From an uncultured Muribaculaceae bacterium (GTDB lineage: Bacteria > Bacteroidota > Bacteroidia > Bacteroidales > Muribaculaceae), in NCBI GenBank assembly GCA_910589095.1, contig CAJUSN010000125.1, positions 1,656 to 7,125 of the forward strand: DNA of 5,470 nt. Direction: 5' to 3'. Below, piece after piece: positions 1 to 5,470 of this stretch (position 1 is its first letter; the number at the start of each line of letters is the position of its first letter). The position numbers and the translations under genes were made by a program. Below the pieces are notes generated by a model. That model was not told where the DNA came from, did no database searches, and worked only from the letters and a program-made list of their open reading frames with translations.

Positions 1-2822
1 GATTTCATGTTATCGGGAATCTTTACTTCCACTTCATTGTGTCCTTTTTTGAGCTTGATCCATTTGGATGAGAGGATGGATGCATTATCAAAAATCGAGA
101 GCAGAGCCATTACGTCATTTTCAGAAGCAAAAACATTCAGCTTGGTTTTGCGTCCGGAGGGAATCTTTACATCAGAGACGGGTGACCATATTACCCTGTC
201 GACGGGAGAAACCTGAGATTTGGCGCGATATAGAATGACGGTAGCAGTAACGGGATCGGCGTCATAATTGGAAGCCGAGACGGTGAGAGTGTAAGTGGAA
301 GAGGGAAGCTTGCTAAGATTCATGGCATTGGAAAGCGTGCCACGGATTGTATCAGATTCGTTGCGTCGATCAACAAGTGAGTAATTCAATTGGTCATTGA
401 TACGGTTGCCTCGTGAATCGACGAGCGAGAAATATTTAAGGAGGTCAATATCATGATCAGTATCAAGAGCTTCGGGAAGTTTTGATTCAATAGTGTATGA
501 GTTTCCAACCACAAATTCGGCGGATGCTTGCTGACTCTCTCCGGAAAGCGAGGTTGCACTGATTTCGGCTGTGAAGAAGCCTTGTGGGGCAGGGGAATTC
601 AGTATTTGATTTTTTGTAAGCACGAGGGTGAACTGTCCGTCAGCGGAAGTCGTGTCAGAAAGGGTGCAGAATTTGATAGAGTTGCTGCGCATCCATAAAT
701 TACCTATGGCGGAAGAAATTACAGCTTTGACAGGAATTCCTCCCATGGGGACACCTGAATAGGTTTTAGCCACGCCAGTGATGGTTACATCGCCATCGGA
801 GGGTACTCCGGAGGCCGGTTTGTCGATGGTCAGGTAATATGTGGGGAGTTTGTAGTCCGATACGGTGAAGTAGGTCATGCCGAGCACATTATTCTTTTCT
901 TTGGATCGGAATACAATGCGGTATGGTCCGGTGAGTTCGCCTTCGGGAATATGAAAAGCACCATTAATACGGCCCCAGATGTCTGTGGTGACGTCAAGGG
1001 TGTCTACCGGGAGGGAATTGGCGTTGAACATAACAGCTGAGAGAGGAGTGTTGTCAAGCAGCTGGCGTTCAGTGTTACGGAAACGATAGGCAATAGCACA
1101 CCATTTCACGGAGTCGCCCGGGTGATAGAGGGGAAGGTCTGTGAAAGCATTTGTCATCGAGGTCCAGTCATTGACGTAATTCGCCGGAGCATCCACATAA
1201 TTTGCCGGGGCAAATATGTCGTTGCCAAGAACTGGCCGCGCGGAGCTCCATGTGGTTGGATGCAGTGTGAGGAAGCCGTCAGTATCGGTCTTGCCTATTT
1301 CGGAGGGAGCCGCCCGTCCGGCAGCAAACAGGATGGAGGCTTGATCAACAGGACGTCCGGTGAGCGGATCAATTACAAAAATTCGTGTATCGAGTGAGTC
1401 AGTCAGCTCGCCGGAATACAGTCGGGTTGCACGGAAACAGTCAAATGAGTTGCGTGCAGAAGTGATGACATCGCGAGACGGCGCAATGCAGTAGATGCCG
1501 AACTCAGGCACAGTGAACGAAACCTTACGAGTGGAAGAGAACGGTATGCTGTCCGTGAAGTCTATGGTAACCTGATCAATAGGTTTAAGAGTGGCGAGAG
1601 TTGAAGCTTTAACGCTTGTGGAAACTTGGTTTTGGCCTGATTGCACTTTGTTATTGACGCGGTAAAGATTCAATGTGACCTTATTGAGATTGGACACAGA
1701 TATGGAGGCCTGGAAGGCATAGCCCGGGGCTACTTGACCGGGGGACGACACAGTGACATTGGGCTGAGTAAGGATAGCGAGCTGACTGTTTATGCAATCT
1801 ATGCGAGCGAATGTGGGATAACGATGCGCAAAATCCTTGAGCATGGTATAGTACTCCTTAACTGACAGTTCACCGGATTGGTTCCTTGAGCTTGTATAGT
1901 TGGCCATGGCGATTAGAACATCGCCGGAGTATTCACTTGAGAGGTAATCGTAATAGAGCCCTTTGAGAAGAGTTATTGCCGAGCGTTCAGAATCATCGGA
2001 AAGGTTGGTGTAGGTGTGGCTTTTTGCAAAAATGATACGCTGGATGTCGCAATAAATTTCGGGCGCCGGATTGAGAGTGTGGAATCGAAGCAAGTCGGCA
2101 TAGATGTCCATAATCTGCTGCACCTGTGAGTCGGAGATAACTGAGGGCGGAGCAATCATGAATGTGGATCGGGGCGAGAGAGCAACAATCCCGAGCACGC
2201 GGGAGTATTGGCTTAGACTGCTTAGGAGGCTGATGGAGCGATGCGCTATGAAATCATAAAGTGAAGGGAAGTATACGCGCGAAGAAGTGGGGACGGAAAT
2301 GAGCGAGGAATAGTCGGAAAGCGAAGCGTTTTGCAGAGCTGACTTATTTACGAGAGCAGCGGCACAAAGATCGGATATAACTTTACGAAATTGGTCGCCG
2401 CTCCATTCAGTGTAGTTGTCGGGGATGGGCGTGAGAGGTAGTTCGCGGGCATTGTACTTGTAGGAATCGGCATTGAAGAGATCGGAATAAATTGAAGCGA
2501 GAAGAATGTTGGCAATTGCCCGTGCATTACTGTCGGTGAGTTTCTCAATAGTGCTTTTCACTTCAGCAATGGCATTAGGGGTGTTTTCGCTGCCAACAGC
2601 AGTTTCCGCCAGGGCAAAGTCAATCAGCGAGCGCAATGCTTTTGTTTCATCACCTGCACGGAGTGAAGCGTTGAGCTGTTTGCGAGCGTCGGTTGCAACT
2701 GTTTGAGGATAGGCAAAATCAGGGATAGATGAACTGACCACAGAATTTGCAGCTGGAGCGAGGAGAGATACTGAAAGTGCGAGCGCTGTGAGTGCTCGTC
2801 GGAGTGTGCTTACAATGTTCAT
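1..2822 (-). CDS. Alpha-2-macroglobulin-like MG2-domain exported protein (5' part, C-terminus cut by the window edge)
   Basis: I translated this frame by hand from the ATG at 2822-2820: it stays open for 940 codons to the left edge, so the C-terminal part is missing. Residues 1-25 form a Sec signal peptide: a basic start with R8 and R9, a hydrophobic run at about 10-24, and an APAA cleavage region. Residues 35-350 are mostly helical and TPR-like. From about 355 the sequence becomes beta-rich, like a string of macroglobulin (MG) domains. A peptide resembling IFVIDPLTGRPV (481-492) and the TDTDGF turn (512-517) suit an Ig-like MG module. LYHPGDSV (565-572) matches the YxPGDxV signature that opens MG2 (Pfam family name from memory), which runs to about 640. 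More beta modules follow to 940. Family members are often about 1,800-2,000 residues, so roughly half is seen. Any thioester (CxEQ) motif would lie outside the window, so protease trapping cannot be judged. The first MG2-type role in bacteria is envelope defence against proteases; here that is inference. No clear -33/-7 promoter lies directly upstream. Confidence 0.85.
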   Translation of the reverse strand, partial: MNIVSTLRRALTALALSVSLLAPAANSVVSSSIPDFAYPQTVATDARKQLNASLRAGDETKALRSLIDFALAETAVGSENTPNAIAEVKSTIEKLTDSNARAIANILLASIYSDLFNADSYKYNARELPLTPIPDNYTEWSGDQFRKVISDLCAAALVNKSALQNASLSDYSSLISVPTSSRVYFPSLYDFIAHRSISLLSSLSQYSRVLGIVALSPRSTFMIAPPSVISDSQVQQIMDIYADLLRFHTLNPAPEIYCDIQRIIFAKSHTYTNLSDDSERSAITLLKGLYYDYLSSEYSGDVLIAMANYTSSRNQSGELSVKEYYTMLKDFAHRYPTFARIDCINSQLAILTQPNVTVSSPGQVAPGYAFQASISVSNLNKVTLNLYRVNNKVQSGQNQVSTSVKASTLATLKPIDQVTIDFTDSIPFSSTRKVSFTVPEFGIYCIAPSRDVITSARNSFDCFRATRLYSGELTDSLDTRIFVIDPLTGRPVDQASILFAAGRAAPSEIGKTDTDGFLTLHPTTWSSARPVLGNDIFAPANYVDAPANYVNDWTSMTNAFTDLPLYHPGDSVKWCAIAYRFRNTERQLLDNTPLSAVMFNANSLPVDTLDVTTDIWGRINGAFHIPEGELTGPYRIVFRSKEKNNVLGMTYFTVSDYKLPTYYLTIDKPASGVPSDGDVTITGVAKTYSGVPMGGIPVKAVISSAIGNLWMRSNSIKFCTLSDTTSADGQFTLVLTKNQILNSPAPQGFFTAEISATSLSGESQQASAEFVVGNSYTIESKLPEALDTDHDIDLLKYFSLVDSRGNRINDQLNYSLVDRRNESDTIRGTLSNAMNLSKLPSSTYTLTVSASNYDADPVTATVILYRAKSQVSPVDRVIWSPVSDVKIPSGRKTKLNVFASENDVMALLSIFDNASILSSKWIKLKKGHNEVEVKIPDNMK
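1170..1211 (-). repeat. 21-bp tandem duplication inside the MG2-protein gene
   Basis: Two adjacent 21-bp units (1191-1211, then 1170-1190 in reading order) encode APANYVD and APANYVN, residues 538-551, just before the MG2 signature. The units match at 16 of 21 bases. Four of the five differences are silent third-position changes and the fifth turns GAT (Asp) into AAT (Asn). The pattern fits an old in-frame duplication kept under selection for the peptide. Confidence 0.7.
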
Positions 2823-2860
2823 ACTCGTATCTTGAAAATCAATGTGTGTTGTAAAAGAGA

Positions 2861-2901
2861 AACGACAATATCGCTGCGAATTAAACGCCAATATTGTCGT
2901 T
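2861..2901 (-). terminator. Candidate rho-independent terminator or attenuator between the Spy-like gene and the MG2 gene
   Basis: AACGACAATAT (2861-2871) and ATATTGTCGTT (2891-2901) are a perfect 11-bp inverted repeat around a 19-nt loop. Inside the loop GCG/CGC (2876-2878 with 2886-2888) can add three pairs. Read on the minus strand, the stem is followed at once by TTTCTCTTTT, which suits termination of leftward transcription. It begins 47 nt after the stop of the Spy-like gene and ends 38 nt before the ATG of the MG2 gene. The stem is AT-rich and the T tract is interrupted by C, so it may be leaky. An operator or translational control element for the MG2 gene is the alternative. Confidence 0.5.
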
Positions 2902-2948
2902 ATTGTTGGGGATGGAAGGATGCTAAGAAACGAAGAGTGGAGGAAACG

Positions 2949-3410
2949 TTATTTTTTCCCTTTGCCTCGCTGTTTCATAAGCTCTCGCATCCATTTGTTT
3001 TCGGCTATTTTCAACTGGAACAGTTGCTTTTTGGAGAGATACGTTTTGAATTGATTGAAGTAGCGTAATTCAATAGCGGCTTCTTTGGATTTGAATTCTG
3101 TCATAGCTTCAGCAGCTTTTTCATACTCCAGATCTGTTGCATTGGTGTTTTTGGAGACCGAGCGTTCAAGCTGACGTGTTTCACGAGCGAGTTTGGACGT
3201 TTCGGACGACATAGCAGTGTATTCCTTAGCAAAACGAGCTTTCTGATTCTCGTTGAGGGCAAGCTGCTTGGTTAAGAATTCCACTTTGGTAGCCACCATG
3301 TTTTTAAACCACTGCTGGCGTTGTGCGTCGGTTTGAGGCTTGTCGGCCGCGAAAGCAGAAGAACAAGAGAGGATGAGGAAAGCGAGCAGAGCTATGAGAT
3401 TGCGTTTCAT
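2949..3410 (-). CDS. Spy/CpxP-like periplasmic protein with two LTxxQ-type motifs
   Basis: The product has 153 residues. Residues 1-21 are a clear signal peptide (MKRN start, hydrophobic core 5-15, AFA-AD cleavage after A21). The rest is highly charged and predicted helical. Two LTxxQ-like motifs are visible, LNENQ at 52-56 and LSKKQ at 125-129, each followed by a charged helix. This spacing and the size are typical of the Spy/CpxP group, known as periplasmic chaperones or stress sensors. The middle part (about 62-115) could form a long helical hairpin or coiled coil, and the tail is strongly basic (MKQRGKGKK). No metal-binding Cys/His cluster is seen. C16 is the only cysteine and sits in ILSC, a weak lipobox, so lipoprotein processing is a less likely alternative. 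The gene lies 48 bp downstream of the candidate anti-sigma gene on the same strand, so it is probably the periplasmic member of the sigma operon. Family assignment is by motif only. Confidence 0.75.
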   Translation of the reverse strand: MKRNLIALLAFLILSCSSAFAADKPQTDAQRQQWFKNMVATKVEFLTKQLALNENQKARFAKEYTAMSSETSKLARETRQLERSVSKNTNATDLEYEKAAEAMTEFKSKEAAIELRYFNQFKTYLSKKQLFQLKIAENKWMRELMKQRGKGKK

Positions 3411-3458
3411 TTTTCAGAATGTTGGTTGTTAGTCGAAGGGGACGGGGGAAGAGCGGAG

Positions 3459-3860
3459 TTAAAGTGAATCAAGTGAGGAAGGGTCAAAACCTTCATCGTA
3501 GAGTTCATCAAATATGTCGGTTTCGCTCATGGCTGGAGTGCAATAATCGTTGAAAAAGGCATCGTTATTGACAGCGCTGATAAGTTGCGGATTTTTATCA
3601 ACGGAAATTACAGAGTCGCCACGCATGAGATCAAATGTTTTCATCATGCACCAAATGCCGAGGAACATGGCGGCCATGTAGGCATAGGGGCGAATTTTAT
3701 GCCAGAAGGACTGTGGCATCACCACGGCAGAGTCCTCTCGTTCCCAATCTTGAACAGGAAGTTGGGACGACATGGACTGCGCGAAATCGGCAAAGTAGTT
3801 GTCAGGGACTGTCATACCTGACTTATGGTTGATTTTAGAGAGAATATCTTGACTGTTCAT
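3459..3860 (-). CDS. Single-pass membrane protein, candidate anti-sigma factor
   Basis: The product has 133 residues. Near the N-terminus is TVPDNYFADF (17-26), which resembles the VPxxYFxxF motif common in small Bacteroidota proteins encoded directly after ECF sigma genes. One transmembrane segment is visible at about 59-73 (PYAYMAAMFLGIWCMM), preceded by K55 and R57 and followed by K74 and R80, so topology is not settled by charge alone. I infer a cytoplasmic N-terminal part of about 55 residues that could bind the sigma factor, and an external C-terminal part of about 55 residues. The tail is acidic and rich in Asp, Glu and Ser (112-133). There is no HxxxCxxC zinc anti-sigma motif and no signal peptide. 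The gene starts 59 bp after the sigma stop codon on the same strand. The anti-sigma role rests on position, size and membrane anchor, not on a recognised catalytic or binding domain. Confidence 0.65.
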   Translation of the reverse strand: MNSQDILSKINHKSGMTVPDNYFADFAQSMSSQLPVQDWEREDSAVVMPQSFWHKIRPYAYMAAMFLGIWCMMKTFDLMRGDSVISVDKNPQLISAVNNDAFFNDYCTPAMSETDIFDELYDEGFDPSSLDSL

Positions 3861-3919
3861 AGCCTTAGGGATGTTAGAGAGATGAGTTCGTTTTTTTGAC
3901 TTCCACTATTGCGAATGGT

Positions 3920-4495
3920 TTAATCGAGAGCATTGAAATAATCTTCAATTTTTTTCACTGCGAAGTGATAGGAAGCTTTCAAAGCCCCGACAGAGGTTCC
4001 GAGAATCTCGGAAATTTTCTCGTATTTCATTTCGTCGTAGTAGCGCATATTGAAAACCAACCGCTGCTTTTCAGGGAGCGCGGCGATTGCTTTACGAAGA
4101 TGGAGTTTCAGTTCGTCACCGTCCACGTAAGTGTCAGCTTCTATAGCGTTGATAATCATTGATTGCTCATCATCAAGCGATAAGTTGGCCCGTTTGCGCT
4201 TGTTGTTCAGGAAGGTGATACTCTCGTTGATGGCTATCTTGTGGAGCCATGTGGAGAGGCGAGCCGCACCCCTGAACTGCTGGATGGAGGTCCAGGCTTT
4301 AAGAAAGGTGTTTTGCAGCAAATCGTTGGCATCGTCATGATTGTCCACCATGCGGCGTATTTGCCAGTAAAGAGGCTCGGAGTATAGGCGAATGACTTCA
4401 TTGAACGCATCGCGACAGGTTGCTTTGTCGCGCAGGCGCTCAATGAGGCTCACTTCCTTGCTAATGTCAGGTTGATCGGATTTGGATTCAGGCAT
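3920..4495 (-). CDS. ECF-type RNA polymerase sigma-70 factor
   Basis: The product has 191 residues, the usual size for an extracytoplasmic-function sigma factor with only regions 2 and 4. Region 2 covers about 28-102: DDANDLLQNTFLKAW (54-68) is the core-polymerase-binding 2.2 segment, and RLSTWLHKIAIN (79-90) with the following NNKRKR (97-102) is the -10-recognising 2.3/2.4 segment. Region 4 covers about 137-188: ALPEKQRLVF (139-148) is the classic opening and YEKISEILGTSVGALKA (158-174) is the helix-turn-helix that reads the -35/-33 element. The ATG at 4495-4493 is chosen because the product then has the normal short N-terminus. The gene heads a leftward set with a candidate anti-sigma gene and a Spy-like gene, and is preceded by a leader with a stem-loop and a housekeeping-type Bacteroidota promoter. 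Function as a sigma factor is secure. Its stimulus (probably envelope stress) and regulon are inference. Confidence 0.95.
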   Translation of the reverse strand: MPESKSDQPDISKEVSLIERLRDKATCRDAFNEVIRLYSEPLYWQIRRMVDNHDDANDLLQNTFLKAWTSIQQFRGAARLSTWLHKIAINESITFLNNKRKRANLSLDDEQSMIINAIEADTYVDGDELKLHLRKAIAALPEKQRLVFNMRYYDEMKYEKISEILGTSVGALKASYHFAVKKIEDYFNALD

Positions 4496-4523
4496 GTTTT
4501 ATAAAAAATACTCTTGGTTATGG

Positions 4524-4588
4524 AGTGATAGCATCTGCCGGTTATTAAATACTACGCGGATAGATGCTAATGAAAAAATTAAATCACT
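4524..4588 (-). promoter_or_regulatory. Stem-loop in the leader of the sigma-factor mRNA
   Basis: In the minus-strand RNA, AGAUGCUAUCACU (4536 to 4524) is fully complementary to two blocks: UAGCAUCU (4569 to 4562, 8 pairs) and AGUGA (4588 to 4584, 5 pairs). The blocks are separated by a 14-nt U-rich bulge (4583-4570). Three further pairs, CCG (4559-4557) with CGG (4540-4538), can form inside the loop. The element ends 28 nt before the sigma ATG. It matches no riboswitch or leader family I recognise. It could affect translation or mRNA stability, but function is inference. Confidence 0.4.
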
Positions 4589-4616
4589 TCATTGCCGGAA
4601 GCGTAGATTTTTGCAT

Positions 4617-4649
4617 CAAAGTTAGTGAAATTTCCATAGAATGTTGCAA
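4617..4649 (-). promoter_or_regulatory. Bacteroidota-type promoter for the sigma operon
   Basis: On the minus strand TAACTTTG (4624 to 4617) is a perfect match to the Bacteroidota -7 consensus TAnnTTTG. Upstream, TTG (4649 to 4647) can serve as the -33 element. The 22-nt gap between them is slightly longer than the usual 19-21. Transcription would start near 4610 and give a leader of about 115 nt before the sigma ATG. This is the form used by the primary sigma factor, so at least basal expression would not depend on the ECF factor itself. Confidence 0.6.
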
Positions 4650-4676
4650 TGGTTGTCGGTATTTTTTATTTATTTT

Positions 4677-4705
4677 GCAAATATTGAAATTTGCTAATGA
4701 GCAAA
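4677..4705. repeat. Overlapping inverted repeats upstream of the glycosyltransferase gene
   Basis: GCAAAT (4677-4682) and ATTTGC (4689-4694) form a perfect 6-bp inverted repeat with a 6-nt spacer. TTTGCT (4690-4695) and AGCAAA (4700-4705) form a second with a 4-nt spacer. The middle block is shared, so only one hairpin can form at a time. The cluster lies 57-85 nt before the glycosyltransferase ATG and touches a weak plus-strand -7-like TATTTTG (4671-4677). It could be an operator or chance in AT-rich DNA. Confidence 0.3.
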
Positions 4706-4761
4706 GAGTATGAACTGAAGATGAATTCATTCTCTTATAACCCGTTTCATTTTTTAGCGTA

Positions 4762-5470
4762 ATGGAAAGAGAAGTGCCCAAGGTGAGTGTGCTGATGATA
4801 GCATATAATAAAGAACAATATATTGGCGAGGCCATAGCAGGGGTCGTTCATCAACGATGCGATTTCCCCATTGAGCTTATAGTGATGGACGACTGCTCGA
4901 CTGACCGAACTGCGGATATTGTTAAAGGATGGCAGGCGCGTTATCCGGAAATTGTAAATTATCACCGTAATGAGAGGAATCTGGGATTGCAGGGTAACTA
5001 TCTTGCAGGGTTCAAGCATTGCCAAGGGGAGTATCTCGCGATTTGTGATGCTGATGACTACTGGTTCTATAAGAAGAAGCTGGCAAAGATGGTGGGTTAT
5101 ATGGATGAGCATCCCGAATGTGCCATATCATTTCACCGTGTTGTAAATTTTTATGAGGCAACCGGTGAAAAGAGCTTCAGCAATGGAGGCATGAAGACGC
5201 TTTCCGGCATTGAAGAGCTCAGCCGGAGCAATTATATAACGAATCTTTCGGTGCTTTATAGGCGCAACCTTGTGGATATCATGAATCTTCCGGATTGGAT
5301 AAAGGATGACCGTTCGCCCGATTACGCTCTCCACATGCTATACGCAGCGAAGGGCAATATAAGGTTTTTTGCAAGGCCTATGGGTGTTTACCGAAAGGCT
5401 GCCGGGAGTGCATGGAGCACGAATGAGCGCTACGGGCAGCTGAAAATGTCGCTGTCGGTGAGATTGCGCC
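4762..5470 (+). CDS. Family 2 glycosyltransferase (5' part, C-terminus cut by the window edge)
   Basis: 236 codons are visible and the frame is open at the right edge. The ATG at 4762 is the first start codon after an in-frame TAA at 4738-4740. The N-terminus is a GT-A fold: VSVLMIAYNKEQYIGEAI (8-25) is the first beta strand and nucleotide-sugar loop, and DDCSTD (43-48) is the nucleotide-binding aspartate motif. RNLGLQGNY (72-80) is the usual NxGxxxN-like helix start, and CDADDYW (95-101) holds the DxD metal and sugar-phosphate motif at D96-D98. D187 in SPDYALH is a likely catalytic-base region, and GVYRKAAGSAWS (208-219) matches the VYRxxxGGxWS segment of this subfamily. The enzyme would transfer a sugar from a nucleotide donor on the cytoplasmic side, probably in surface polysaccharide or O-antigen synthesis. 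Donor and acceptor cannot be told. It diverges from the sigma gene, with 266 bp between the two ATGs, and may be the first gene of a longer rightward unit. Confidence 0.9.
   Translation, partial: MEREVPKVSVLMIAYNKEQYIGEAIAGVVHQRCDFPIELIVMDDCSTDRTADIVKGWQARYPEIVNYHRNERNLGLQGNYLAGFKHCQGEYLAICDADDYWFYKKKLAKMVGYMDEHPECAISFHRVVNFYEATGEKSFSNGGMKTLSGIEELSRSNYITNLSVLYRRNLVDIMNLPDWIKDDRSPDYALHMLYAAKGNIRFFARPMGVYRKAAGSAWSTNERYGQLKMSLSVRLR

Noticed and set aside
1122..1397. A 91-codon plus-strand open frame inside the MG2 gene
   Set aside because: It lies wholly antisense to a continuous 940-codon gene with clear family features, and its translation shows no recognisable domain. The same holds for the other short plus-strand frames at 7-216, 1641-1865 and 2506-2706.
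2832..3068. Two overlapping plus-strand frames (2832-3068 and 2842-3054) covering the hairpin and the end of the Spy-like gene
   Set aside because: They run antisense through the conserved C-terminal half of the Spy-like protein, are Cys- and Phe-rich without a domain, and would have to cross the hairpin.
2949..3410. Lipoprotein interpretation of the Spy-like protein (ILSC at residues 13-16)
   Set aside because: Leu at the -2 position and the short core are poor for a lipobox, while AFA-AD at 19-23 is a textbook signal peptidase I site.
3411..3458. Possible terminator or promoter in the gaps between the three operon genes (also 3861-3919)
   Set aside because: No inverted repeat with a T tract and no TAnnTTTG box is visible in either gap, which supports a single transcript.
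4604..4611. TAGATTTT as a plus-strand -7 box for the glycosyltransferase
   Set aside because: It lacks the final G of TAnnTTTG and has no TTG at the right distance upstream. TATTTTG at 4671-4677 is also one base short, with poor spacing. No confident promoter can be named for that gene.
4747..5112. A 121-codon minus-strand open frame opposite the glycosyltransferase
   Set aside because: It is antisense to well-conserved glycosyltransferase motifs, and its translation is a low-information reading of the opposite strand. The frames at 4584-4835 and 5128-5334 are also dismissed.

Overview
The window looks like chromosomal DNA from a Bacteroidota bacterium, probably of the order Bacteroidales and possibly a gut Muribaculaceae-like lineage (the family is inference). 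Three things point there. There is a perfect Bacteroidota-type -7 box (TAnnTTTG). The gene starts lack Shine-Dalgarno sequences. The gene families are typical of the phylum: an ECF sigma factor followed by a small VPxxYF-type membrane protein, an LTxxQ-repeat periplasmic protein, and a very long MG2-domain protein.

Layout. On the minus strand, reading leftwards from about 4650, are: a promoter (4617-4649); a leader of about 115 nt with a strong stem-loop (4524-4588); an ECF sigma factor (3920-4495); a single-pass membrane protein that is a candidate anti-sigma factor (3459-3860); a secreted Spy/CpxP-like protein (2949-3410); a perfect 11-bp inverted repeat followed by a T-rich tract (2861-2901); and the first 940 codons of a large exported alpha-2-macroglobulin-like protein (2822 down to 1, running off the left edge). 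On the plus strand, divergent from the sigma gene, is the first 236 codons of a family 2 glycosyltransferase (4762-5470, running off the right edge). The 266-base divergent intergenic region holds the sigma promoter and leader plus a cluster of small inverted repeats in front of the glycosyltransferase.

How the parts may work together (inference). The sigma factor, its probable membrane-bound antagonist and the Spy-like protein sit 48-59 bp apart on one strand and look like one envelope-stress operon. The alpha-2-macroglobulin-like gene follows on the same strand behind a hairpin. The hairpin could end the stress transcript or let only part of it continue into the large gene. The glycosyltransferase appears to be a separate unit, probably for surface polysaccharide synthesis. 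I saw no RNA genes, CRISPR array, insertion sequence or prophage feature. The individual families are known. The less ordinary points are the leader structure, the hairpin at 2861-2901 and the grouping of the four minus-strand genes.
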